Source of the DNA: Pictodentalium vernedei
Lineage: Eukaryota > Mollusca > Scaphopoda > Dentaliida > Dentaliidae
Assembly (NCBI GenBank): GCA_031216915.1
Contig: CM062289.1
Coordinates: 388,346,674 to 388,410,673, forward strand
Reading direction: 5' to 3'
DNA: 64,000 bases
Positions 25,101 through 32,353 of this stretch are shown piece after piece. The notes under the pieces were generated by a model. It had not been told where the DNA came from. It did no database searches and saw nothing but the letters and a program-made list of their open reading frames with translations. A program made the translations under genes and the position numbers. Within the stretch, counting starts at the first letter, position 1; each line of letters begins with the position of its first letter.

Positions 25101-26940
25101 TTACGTCAGAATGCATGTGTGTACGTCAGGAATACTTTAGGTGGTCAAAAAATGTGATTTCCAGCAATTCTGAAAAAATGCACTCAATGACCCCTAGGTG
25201 ACCTCTCTCTGTGACCTTGATCCATATTTTGAATCTCCATAAAGTGTCGACTCATTTGGTGTTGGTCTCAGGTCCATACGTCATACCACCCTGAGATATG
25301 GGCGTGACCCACTTTCAAAAACTTTGATCACGCCCACTTTTTCACGTCAAAATGCATGTGTGTATGTCAGGAATACTTTAAGGGGGTAAAAAAATTTGAT
25401 TTCCAGCAATTCTGAAAAATGCACTCAATGACCCCTAGGTGACCTCCGTGACCTTGACCCATATTTTGAATCTCCATCAAGTGTCGACTCATTTCGTGTT
25501 GGTCCCAAGTCCATACGTCATACCCTGTCTGAGATATGGGCGTGACCCACTTTCAAAAATTTTGGCCACGCCCACTTTTTTACGTCAAAATGCATGTGTG
25601 TACTTCAGGAATACTTTAGGGGGTCAAAAATGTGATTTTCAGCAATTCTGAAAAATGCACTCGATGCCCCCTAGATGACCTCCGTGACCTTGACACATAT
25701 TTTGAACCTCCATCGAGTGTCGACTCATTTGTTGTTGGTCCCAGGTCTGTAGGTCATACCACGCCTGAGATATGGGCGTGACCCACTTTCAAAGATTTTG
25801 GCCACGCCCACTTTTTACGTCAAAATGCATGTGTGTACGTCAGGAATACTTTAGGGGGTCAAAAAATGTGATTTTCAGCAATTCTGAAAAATGCACTCAA
25901 TGACCCCTAGATGACCTCCGTGACCTTGACACATATTTTGAACTTCCATCGAGTGTCGACTCATTTGTTGTTGGTTCCAGGTCTGTAGGTCATACCACGC
26001 CTGAGATATGGGTGTGACCCACTTTCAAACATTTTGGCCACGCCCACTTTTTTACATAAAAAGGCATGTGTGTAAGTCAGGAATACTTTAGGGGATCAAA
26101 AAATGTGTTTTCCAGCAATTCTGAAAAATGTACTCAATGACCCCTAGGTGGCCTCTGTGACCTTGACCCATATTTTGAACCTCCATCAAGTGTCGACTCA
26201 TTTGTGTTGGTCCCAGGTCCATAGGTCATTCCATTCTTGAGATATGGGCGTGACCCACTTTCAAAAAATTTGGCCACTCCCACTTTTTTTCGTCAAAATG
26301 CATGTATGTACGTCAGGAATACTTTAGGGGGTCAAAAATGTGATTTCCAGCAATTATGAAAAATGCACTCAATGACACCTAAGTGACATCTGTGACCTTG
26401 ACCCATATTTTGAATCTCCATCAAGTGTCGCCTCGTTTGGTGTTGATCCCAGGTCCATACGCCACACCACACCTGAGATATGGGCGTGACCCACTTTCAA
26501 ATTTTTTGGCCACGCCCACTTCTTTTACGTCAAAATGCATGTGTGTATGTCAGGAATACTTTAGGGGATCAAAAAATGTGATTTCCAGCAATTCTGAAAA
26601 ATGCACTCAATGACCCCTAGGTGACCTCCGTGACCTTGACCCATATTTTGAATCTCCATCAAGTGTCGACTCATTTCGTGTTGGTCCCAGGTCCATGCGT
26701 CATACCACGCCAGAGATATGGGCGTGACCCACTTTCAAAAATTTTGGCCACGCCCACTTTTTTTACGTCAAAATGCATGTGTGTACGTCAGGAATACTTT
26801 AGGGGTAAAAAAATGTGATTTCCAGCAATTCTGAAAATGCACTCAATGACCCCTAGATGACCTCCGTAACCTTGACCCATATTTTGAACCTCCATCGAGT
26901 GTCGACTTATTTGGTGTTGGTCCCAGGTCTGTAGGTCATA
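22174..26940 (+). repeat. Minisatellite array, about 20 monomers of 236-239 bp
   Basis: The anchor TGACCTTGACCCATATTTTG or a close variant recurs near 22402, 22637, 22876, 23115, 23354, 23593 and so on to 26876. Monomers diverge visibly from one another, so the array is older than macrosatellite block 2. One monomer (near 25003-25025) lacks about 47 bp between TTG and GTCCCAGG. The variant GAACTTCCATCGAG with TTGTTGTTGGTTCC appears near 24330 and 25945, and a related monomer sits between at about 25710, which suggests segmental duplication inside the array. Frames of 60-76 codons recur with the period and are translations of the monomer, not genes. Each monomer has clustered TGACCT words and a GGGCGTG/CACGCCC inverted repeat. 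Confidence 0.95.
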
Positions 26941-26987
26941 GAGAAAAATAAAAGAAGAAAAAAGAAAAATTAACTGTGCAAAAACAA

Positions 26988-27012
26988 TAGTCTGTGTGTT
27001 TCACACAGACTA
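26988..27012 (+). other. 11 bp stem-loop at the 3' edge of element A
   Basis: TAGTCTGTGTG, loop TTT, CACACAGACTA: all eleven pairs are perfect. It lies immediately before the second AACTAGAGAAAC word. CTAG, which would fit the Helitron CTRR end, lies two bases further on, but canonical Helitrons keep about 10-12 bases between hairpin and CTRR, so the match is imperfect. Confidence 0.75.
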
Positions 27013-27222
27013 ACTAGAGAAACCCCGGCTATGGTATGTGGAACATCCTCCCATGGTCCTTTATAATTGTGTGAAGATTGATGACTGTGGCCCTAACTGT
27101 CTTCGAGTTATTGGCTTGGGCACACACACACATGGACACACACACGGACGGACACGCACACTTCAATCACTATATGCCACCCGACTTTAGTCAGGGGGGT
27201 GGGGGGGGGGCATAAAAAGAAA
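27012..27222 (+). mobile_element. Short element B with (CA)/(GGACA) microsatellite and terminal hairpin
   Basis: It starts with AACTAGAGAAAC, contains CACACACACA and GGACGGACACG repeats (27120-27158), and ends in a hairpin at 27174-27213 (ATGCCACCCGACT, TT, AGTC followed by G-rich sequence and GGCAT). The right arm has expanded into poly-G, so pairing is partly degraded. The microsatellite next to a terminal hairpin matches the two following elements. There is no coding capacity. The boundaries are approximate. Confidence 0.4.
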
Positions 27223-28485
27223 TCTTTGAGTCCCAAAGTGGGTCTGACTGAACCCCAAAATATTTGTTCTCATAGCACAGTGATAACAAAGGCACCCAAA
27301 TACACTCATTCCTGTCACAATGTGATTGATAACAAAGGTACCCAAGAAGTTTTGTGAAGATCGGTTCATAAATACAGCCTCTAGCCCGAGTCGTATTGAC
27401 ACATGCACTTACTGTGTATTTGTAGCACTGAATAAATCAAAAGTTCATCTAATTTGCATAATTTCTGCTCGAGAAAAAAAACCCCGTAATAAAGGTGATG
27501 TATCCCATGGTACTAAACATTCATACAAAAATTTATTCAAATCAGAACTTTCATACATAAGTTCTGTACCAGTTTTTCTTGAAGCAATAATTAAAGTACA
27601 AAATGGCTGCTGGTGGACATCTTGAATTTCGGACTGCACCCAAAACCACTCGTTCCCGTCCCACGCTAATAACAAAGGTACCCAAGAAGTTTCGTAAAGA
27701 TCAGTTCATAAATACAGCTTCTAGCCCGAGCCGTATTGGCATTTGCAGTTACAGTGCTTAAAGTAACATTAAATAGATCAAAGTTAGTCTAATTGGCATA
27801 ATTTATGTACGAGAGAAAAAAACGTATTATATGTGATGTATCCCACGGTACTAAACATTCACACAAAAAATTATTCAAATCAGTGCTTTCATATGGAAGT
27901 TCTGCGCAAAAATCTGACTGCATCTAATTTTGTACAAAATGGCTGCCAGCGGCCATCTTGAATTTCAGAACGACCCCAAAACACTCCTTCTCGTCCCACG
28001 GTGATAACAAAGGTACCCAAGAAGTTTCGTAAAGATCGGTTCATAAATACGGCCTCTAGCCCGAGCCGTATTGGTATTTGCACTTACAGTTCTGAAAGTA
28101 ACACTAATTAAATCAAAAGTTAGTCTAATTTGCATAATTTACACACGAGAAAAAAACCGGGTTATATGTGATGTATTCCATGGTACTAAACATTCATACA
28201 AAAACTATTCAAATCCGAGCTTTCATATGGAAGTTCTACGCCAAAAAAAATCTGATTGCACCTAATTTTGTACAGAATGGTTGCCAGTGGTCATCTTGAA
28301 TTTCGGACCGGGCCCCAAAACACTTGTTCTCGTCTCACAGTGACAAAAAAGGTACCCAAGAAGTTTTGTTTCATAAATACGGCCTCTAGCCCGAGCCATG
28401 TGTACGGCACGACAGACAGACGGACAGACAGACGACGGGCCATGACAATACCGCGAATTTGGCTTTGCCAAAGTTGAGCTAAAAA
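27223..28485 (+). mobile_element. Element C: tandem core of about 338 bp units, GACA microsatellite and 3' hairpin
   Basis: The word GGTACCCAAGAAG recurs at 27337, 27677, 28012 and (with an expanded A-run before it) 28351, giving spacings of 340, 335 and 339 bp. Each unit contains ACTAAACATTCA, a TTCATA-containing block and a block of the type AAAATGGCTGCC...CATCTTGAATTTC. The 3' end has GACAGACAGACGGACAGACAGACG (28411-28434) and then a hairpin TTTGGC-TTT-GCCAAA (28458-28472) followed by GTTGAGCTAAAA. Open frames of 60-99 codons cross unit borders and have no recognisable motif. The 5' boundary is uncertain, and no subterminal inverted repeat matching the 3' end was found. Confidence 0.5.
28458..28472 (+). 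other. 3' hairpin of element C
   Basis: There is a perfect 6 bp stem with a 3-base loop (TTTGGC, TTT, GCCAAA). It is extended on both sides with a mismatch and followed by GAGCTAA, a word also found just after the hairpin core of element D. Confidence 0.6.
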
Positions 28486-28610
28486 TGGACTAAGTTTGAC
28501 AACCAGTAGTTTTGTAAAATATTGAGGCAAGTCAAAATTCTGACAATACGCACACATCTGGAAAATGTAGAAACATCCTCTGAAATAAAAAAAGTAATAC
28601 CTTGAAAATT
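28486..28610. other. Unassigned interval between elements C and D
   Basis: AT-rich sequence of 125 bp. Minus-strand frames cross it but start and stop inside neighbouring repeats. I see no feature. Confidence 0.4.
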
Positions 28611-28636
28611 ACAAGAGGCCTCACGGGGCGTGAAGC

Positions 28637-28647
28637 GCTCATCTTGA
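28637..28647 (+). repeat. Left subterminal inverted repeat of element D
   Basis: GCTCATCTTGA is an 11-base exact inverse match to part of the right hairpin arm at 30684-30694, over 2 kb away. Confidence 0.6.
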
Positions 28648-29136
28648 ACAGAACACACTTTAAACAAAGTCCAAGAATTAGCACATTAAGCAAGCCATCT
28701 CCATAGGCTACACTCTCAACTCTTGAGTCCCTCAGGTGTGACAAAAATAATACGGGCATCATGCCTTTTCTTCAGTTGATCATAAAGTTAAATGTAGAGC
28801 TCCCCAATGAAGCCCCTTGATACAACCTTTGTAGATTAATCCTAGTTACACACCTCTAGAGGGTACTGAATATAAATTTTTTAAATCTTCAGCAAAAATG
28901 GCCAATTCCGGCTTCATAGGGAGCCCAAATATTAACCCAAGCAATCGATTTGAACACAGCTGAATCTGACTTCCCTAGAGATGTTGTGTACCAAATATAA
29001 AAGCATTCTGACTGTTGGATCTGAAGAAGAGAAATTTTAAAGAAATTTCTTCATATTGCATCAAGTTGAAATTTGGGCTACCATAGCGAGCCCAAATATT
29101 AACCTATGGATCCGATTTGAACAAAGTTGAATCTGA

Positions 29137-29161
29137 CCCCCCCCCCCCCCCCCCCCCCCCC
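29137..29161 (+). repeat. C25 homopolymer inside element D
   Basis: It follows GAATCTGA. Related internal copies of the element carry C15 at 29326-29340 and C23 plus (CA)n at 29902-29934. Minus-strand frames through these runs give artificial poly-glycine. The lengths are likely unreliable in the assembly. Confidence 0.9.
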
Positions 29162-29780
29162 TCCCCAGAGATGTTGTATACCAAATATGAAAGCATTCTG
29201 ACTAGTGGATCTGAAGAAGAAGATTTTTGAAGAAATTCCCTCATATTGTACTAAGATAAATTTCAGGTTCCCATATGGAGCCCAAATATTAACCCAGGCA
29301 CTCGAATTGAACAAACTGGAATATGCCCCCCCCCCCCCCCAGAGGTGTTGTATACCAAATATATTAAAGCATTCCGACTGGTGGATCTGAAGAAGAAGAT
29401 TTTTAAAGAAATTTCCTCATATTGCACTAAGTAAAAAATTGGGCTACCATAGCGAGCCCAAATATATACCTAGGGATCTGATTTGAACAAACTTGAATCT
29501 GACCCCCATGTTGCATACCAAATATGAAAGCATTCTGACTGGTGGATCTGAAGAAGATGATTTTTTTTAAATTCCCTCCCCCGCCCCCTATATTGAAGAA
29601 AGTTAAAATTCGGGCTTCTCTAGGAAGCCCAAATATCAACCTAGAGACTTGGTTTTAACAATCTTGAATCTGACCCTCGTAACAATGATGCATACCAAAC
29701 ATTAAGAGATTCTGACTGGTGATTCTGAAGAAGAAGATTTTTAAAGAATATTCCCCATATAACCCTATGTTAAAAATTCG

Positions 29781-29843
29781 GTGCTTTCATATGGAAGTTC
29801 TGCGCAAAAATCTGACTGCACCTAATTTTGTACAAAATGGCTG
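29781..29843 (+). repeat. 63 bp segment of element C embedded in element D
   Basis: From GTGCTTTCATATGG to AAAATGGCTG, this matches 27883-27945 in the core of element C at 62 of 63 positions. On either side the sequence is element D (AAATTCG before, GTGAGCCCAAATATG after). The surrounding spacing between TACCAAAT anchors is 261 bp, against 163-190 bp elsewhere, and removing 63 bp gives 198. Confidence 0.85.
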
Positions 29844-30664
29844 GTGAGCCCAAATATGAACCGATGAGCTTTTTTATTACAACAAACTTGCATCTACCCC
29901 TCCCCCCCCCCCCCCCCCCCCCCCACACACACACACCACCTATGAATGTGGTATACCAAATATCAAAAGATTCTGATGATTGGTTCTGGAAAAAAAATAT
30001 TTTTTTTTTATTTTTGCAAATATGCTGACTCAGCACTTTTTTGATGCCCATTACAGAACACCCTAACTAACATAACCGATGGCAATTTTTTCACCACTCA
30101 GTTCTACTGGTCCTGAGGATATTTCATACCAAATAACAGCTCTCTGTTCCGTGTGGTTTGGGAAATATGGGCGTTTGAAAATATTTCGATTTTTAGCTCC
30201 CAGGTTTCGCATGGGGATGCGGGAATTATTTTTTTTTTGCATGGGTCAAGTACTTATGACCCAATAATACCACATACGAAATTTGTTTCATACCGGACCA
30301 TCGGTTAAGAAAATAGAAATTTTGGGCGGGGTCAAAAATCTAACCCCACCCATTACAAACCAAATATTGCTTCACGAATTTAGTTTGAAAAAAGTTGATT
30401 CTAGTCCCCAAAAGGAAGTTCCATAGCAAATGTCAAGTCATTGTACTCACTGGTTCTTGAGAAGAAGATTTTGAAAATATTTTGGAGCATTTTCCCCTCT
30501 CCCTTCCTATGGGACTGGGCATGTTGAGTTGAACAAAAATGCAACGCCCCTTTGGAATCATCACTCACACAAACTTTCACTTGAATTGGTTTAGTGGCTT
30601 TGGAGGAGAAGACCAAAAAAAATGGTGTTGACGCACAGCTGACGACGGACGGAGAGTGATGAGA

Positions 30665-30697
30665 TTAGCTCAGCTTGACTTCGTCAAGATGAGCTAA
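30665..30697 (+). other. Terminal hairpin of element D
   Basis: Left arm TTAGCTCAGCTTGAC, loop TTC, right arm GTCAAGATGAGCTAA. One C-to-A mismatch breaks an otherwise perfect 15 bp stem. The right arm holds the subterminal inverted repeat. Confidence 0.8.
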
Positions 30698-30833
30698 TAA
30701 GAGAGGTTAGACGGACAAACAATATACCCTATATGCAGAAAGATAGAGGGAAAGACAGAGGTAAAACAATATGTCCCCTGACTATTCGTTGTGGGCATAA
30801 CAAGGACATACGTCAATTGTAACCAGACCGTCC

Positions 30834-30925
30834 AAGGCAGCCACTTGAAATTCTGAGAATGTGTTCTACTATCCTCGCTCGACAGTTTAGTATCTTTCTT
30901 GAGTCCTGTGACCGGGTGAAAACAC
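30834..30925 (+). repeat. Degenerate ~90 bp repeat, copy 1
   Basis: AAGGCAGCCACTTGAAATT followed by a TGTTCT-containing block and GTGAAAACACC. Related copies lie at 31083-31170 (AGCGACTCGAAATTTTC) and 31680-31770 (AGGCAGCGACTTGCAATTTC, TGTTCT, GTGGAAAACACC). The identity is moderate and was judged by eye. The origin is unknown. Confidence 0.5.
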
Positions 30926-30948
30926 CGTAGATGTACCCATAAGAGAAG

Positions 30949-30996
30949 TCTCAAATCTGCAAGGGTTAAACGTTTATTAATAACATGATACAAAAC
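30949..30996 (+). repeat. ~48 bp direct repeat, copy 1
   Basis: TCTCAAATCTGCAAGGGTTAAACG then TTTATTAATAACATG. It is nearly repeated at 32011-32060 (TCTCAAATCTGCCAAGGATT, AACTTTTAATAATAACATG). With the ~90 bp repeat it suggests that 30834-31000 and 31680-32060 are ancient duplicates of one segment, the second enlarged by about 200 bp. Confidence 0.65.
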
Positions 30997-31476
30997 TAGA
31001 AGGGTGGTTGGTACTGCAGGCAGGTCATAACAAGTATACTCTCCGGTACATGTACAGTAGATTGTGGAGAGAGTTTTCAGAGTAGCGACTCGAAATTTTC
31101 AATGTTTGTTCTGAAAGCTCTGCCCAACTCGACCTGTGCCTGAAAAATCCAACAACCGAGCGCATAGCCCGTGGGAGCCTCACGTGCATGCGCATACGCT
31201 CTTTTGGAATTGGGCTTGAGGAAATGCGCAATTCGAGTCGACTTTCCAGGCATCCGATGGAGCAACTATTCGTGAATGCTGAGTGAAAATTTCGTGGAAA
31301 TCCGCGGAGAAGTCGCTGACATATAGCGTTTTTGAAGAGAGGAGGTAATTTTCTGAATTTGGTCTTTTTCAAGTCGGAGCGAAAGAAGAGGGTGGGAATG
31401 GGCACAATCTCTCGTGGTGCCCCCTCTCTGGGGTAGGTCCACTTAAAAGTTACAATAGAGCGTGACTGACGGAGAG

Positions 31477-31583
31477 ATGGCTGTAAATCAAAGTAATTTC
31501 TTTAAGAACAGCACCCAGGGATCTCATCGCAACCTTGAAACCTATGAGAATCATCCGAAGTTAAAAGTGAAAAGAAAACGGCG
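31477..31583 (+). CDS. Candidate first coding exon of an unrecognised gene (weak)
   Basis: An ATG in strong context (G at -3, G at +4) opens 35 codons plus two bases before a consensus splice donor, GTGAGT at 31584. An in-frame TAG lies 21 bases upstream, so this is the first available start. The peptide begins MAVNQSNFFKNSTQG and ends in a basic run (KLKVKRKR) that would suit a nuclear localisation signal. If unspliced, it stops after 36 codons. Ten bases past the donor is TTTTTGGCGGGAAAA, a good E2F-type site, and CpG-rich sequence lies upstream. No acceptor or second exon is evident before macrosatellite block 2 begins at 32354, so it may be a gene remnant, a long-intron gene or chance. 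I do not recognise the protein. Confidence 0.2.
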
Positions 31584-31592
31584 GTGAGTAGG

Positions 31593-31607
31593 TTTTTGGC
31601 GGGAAAA
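31593..31607 (+). promoter_or_regulatory. E2F-like site
   Basis: TTTTTGGCGGGAAAA contains the E2F consensus TTTSGCGC-type core in its TTGGCGGGAAA form. It lies just downstream of the candidate exon and in a CpG-containing stretch. It is a single site judged by eye and chance is possible. Confidence 0.25.
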
Positions 31608-31679
31608 GATTAATGAGAATTTGCATATAAGACATTAAAATAGCACTTCAGGCATACGCTCACTGTGTCCGGACCGCTG

Positions 31680-31770
31680 AAGGCAGCGACTTGCAATTTC
31701 CAGAACATGTTCTACGAAGCCTGGCCGATATTTTAGCATAAAATCGAGTGTTCTGGCCGCGTGGAAAACA
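31680..31770 (+). repeat. Degenerate ~90 bp repeat, copy 3
   Basis: It is the clearest partner of 30834-30925, sharing the order GGCAGC-ACTTG-AATT, TGTTCTAC and GAAAACACC. The copy near 31083 is more diverged and overlaps the CpG-rich segment. Confidence 0.5.
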
Positions 31771-32010
31771 CCACGCCTCGCGTGGAAACCATGGGGACGG
31801 TTCGTAGCCACTTTATTTTCAATGCAATGAAATTTCCATTCATAATTTACCTGTCAACGGCAGAGTTTGGCATTATTTCTGTCTGATGAACTGCTCAACT
31901 TTAACTATTTGCACCTTTATATAGGACCGAAAGATCACTACATGCTTACCAATATTCAGGTACTGATTTTACGAAAATAACATTTATTTCAACAGTACCC
32001 ACTTGGGAAC

Positions 32011-32060
32011 TCTCAAATCTGCCAAGGATTAAACTTTTAATAATAACATGTAAAACAAAA
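32011..32060 (+). repeat. ~48 bp direct repeat, copy 2
   Basis: Partner of 30949-30996, with a few substitutions and one- or two-base indels. It ends about 290 bp before macrosatellite block 2. Confidence 0.65.
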
Positions 32061-32353
32061 GTTGTCATACATTGCTAGCCGCATGCAACCATAGACAACA
32101 TTTAGCACTCAATCAATTAGGAATGGAGTAAATTGCGACTTAAACTTACCAAATTCTGAAAAATGGAGTTATTTTCGACGGCACCTATCTTTATGCAACC
32201 GAAAGAGGGATTGGGTTAAACTTTACAGCTACCTTATGAAGGAAAATCTTCTTGGACTTGAACTGTAAATCTAAATGTCAACAAAATTTTCAGATACTAC
32301 CAAAATCACAATTACTCGATGGATAATTGTGAATACGAACATGTAAATCATGC

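Larger units (their letters stand above)
22094..27012 (+). mobile_element. Non-autonomous element with minisatellite core (Helentron/pearl-like candidate A)
   Basis: The segment begins at AACTAGAGAAAC (22094-22105), the first base after the macrosatellite breaks off, and the same 12-mer recurs at 27012-27023. Between them are a short unique head (to about 22173), a tandem core of about 20 monomers, an A-rich stretch (26941-26987) and an 11 bp stem with a 3-base loop at 26988-27012. A head, a tandem core and a 3' hairpin is the plan of Helentron-associated elements, including the bivalve 'pearl' type. The 12-mer pair could be a flanking duplication or the shared 5' ends of two related elements. 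No transposase or Rep/helicase frame is present. Confidence 0.45.
28611..30697 (+). mobile_element. Element D: Helentron-like non-autonomous element with subterminal inverted repeat and terminal hairpin
   Basis: The proposed 5' end is ACAAGAGGCCTCACGGGG at 28611. GCTCATCTTGA at 28637-28647 is the exact reverse complement of TCAAGATGAGC at 30684-30694 in the 3' hairpin. That hairpin (30665-30697) pairs at 14 of 15 positions with a 3-base loop. GACGACGGACGG sits about 20 bp before it. The interior has degenerate repeats anchored by TACCAAAT at 28989, 29179, 29353, 29516, 29693, 29954 and 30127, most with a poly-C tract or the phrase GGATCTGAAGAAGA. This arrangement fits Helentron-associated non-autonomous elements. 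No Rep/helicase frame is present. Confidence 0.6.
30698..32353. other. Low-repeat stretch with promoter-like features and small dispersed repeats
   Basis: This is the least repetitive part of the window. About 31100-31450 is richer in GC and CpG and contains an E-box CACGTG (31181-31186) followed by an NRF-1-like GCATGCGCA. A 126-codon frame on the minus strand (31025-31405) begins with GTG, shows no known motif and overlaps this CpG-rich part. I do not call it a gene. Two small repeat families recur here (separate entries). An 8 bp inverted repeat CACAATTA/TAATTGTG lies at 32307-32331, just before macrosatellite block 2. Nothing else is recognised. Confidence 0.5.

Noticed and set aside
22388-26818. 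Repeated 60-76 codon frames with a common peptide pattern
   Set aside because: They follow the 237 bp monomer period and begin at non-ATG codons in the TGACCT block. They are translations of satellite DNA.
22174-26940. CRISPR array
   Set aside because: The monomers are about 237 bp, similar throughout rather than repeat plus unique spacer, and the context is eukaryotic.
26988-27020. Canonical Helitron 3' end (hairpin plus CTRR)
   Set aside because: CTAG lies only two bases after the stem and is followed by A rather than T. A Helentron-like end fits better.
29770-30051. Minus-strand frames with poly-glycine
   Set aside because: The glycines come from reading the C homopolymer tracts in element D. 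Not coding.
31025-31405. The longest frame in the window, 126 codons on the minus strand
   Set aside because: It begins with GTG, has no recognised domain, overlaps a degenerate repeat copy and a CpG-rich segment where stops are rarer.
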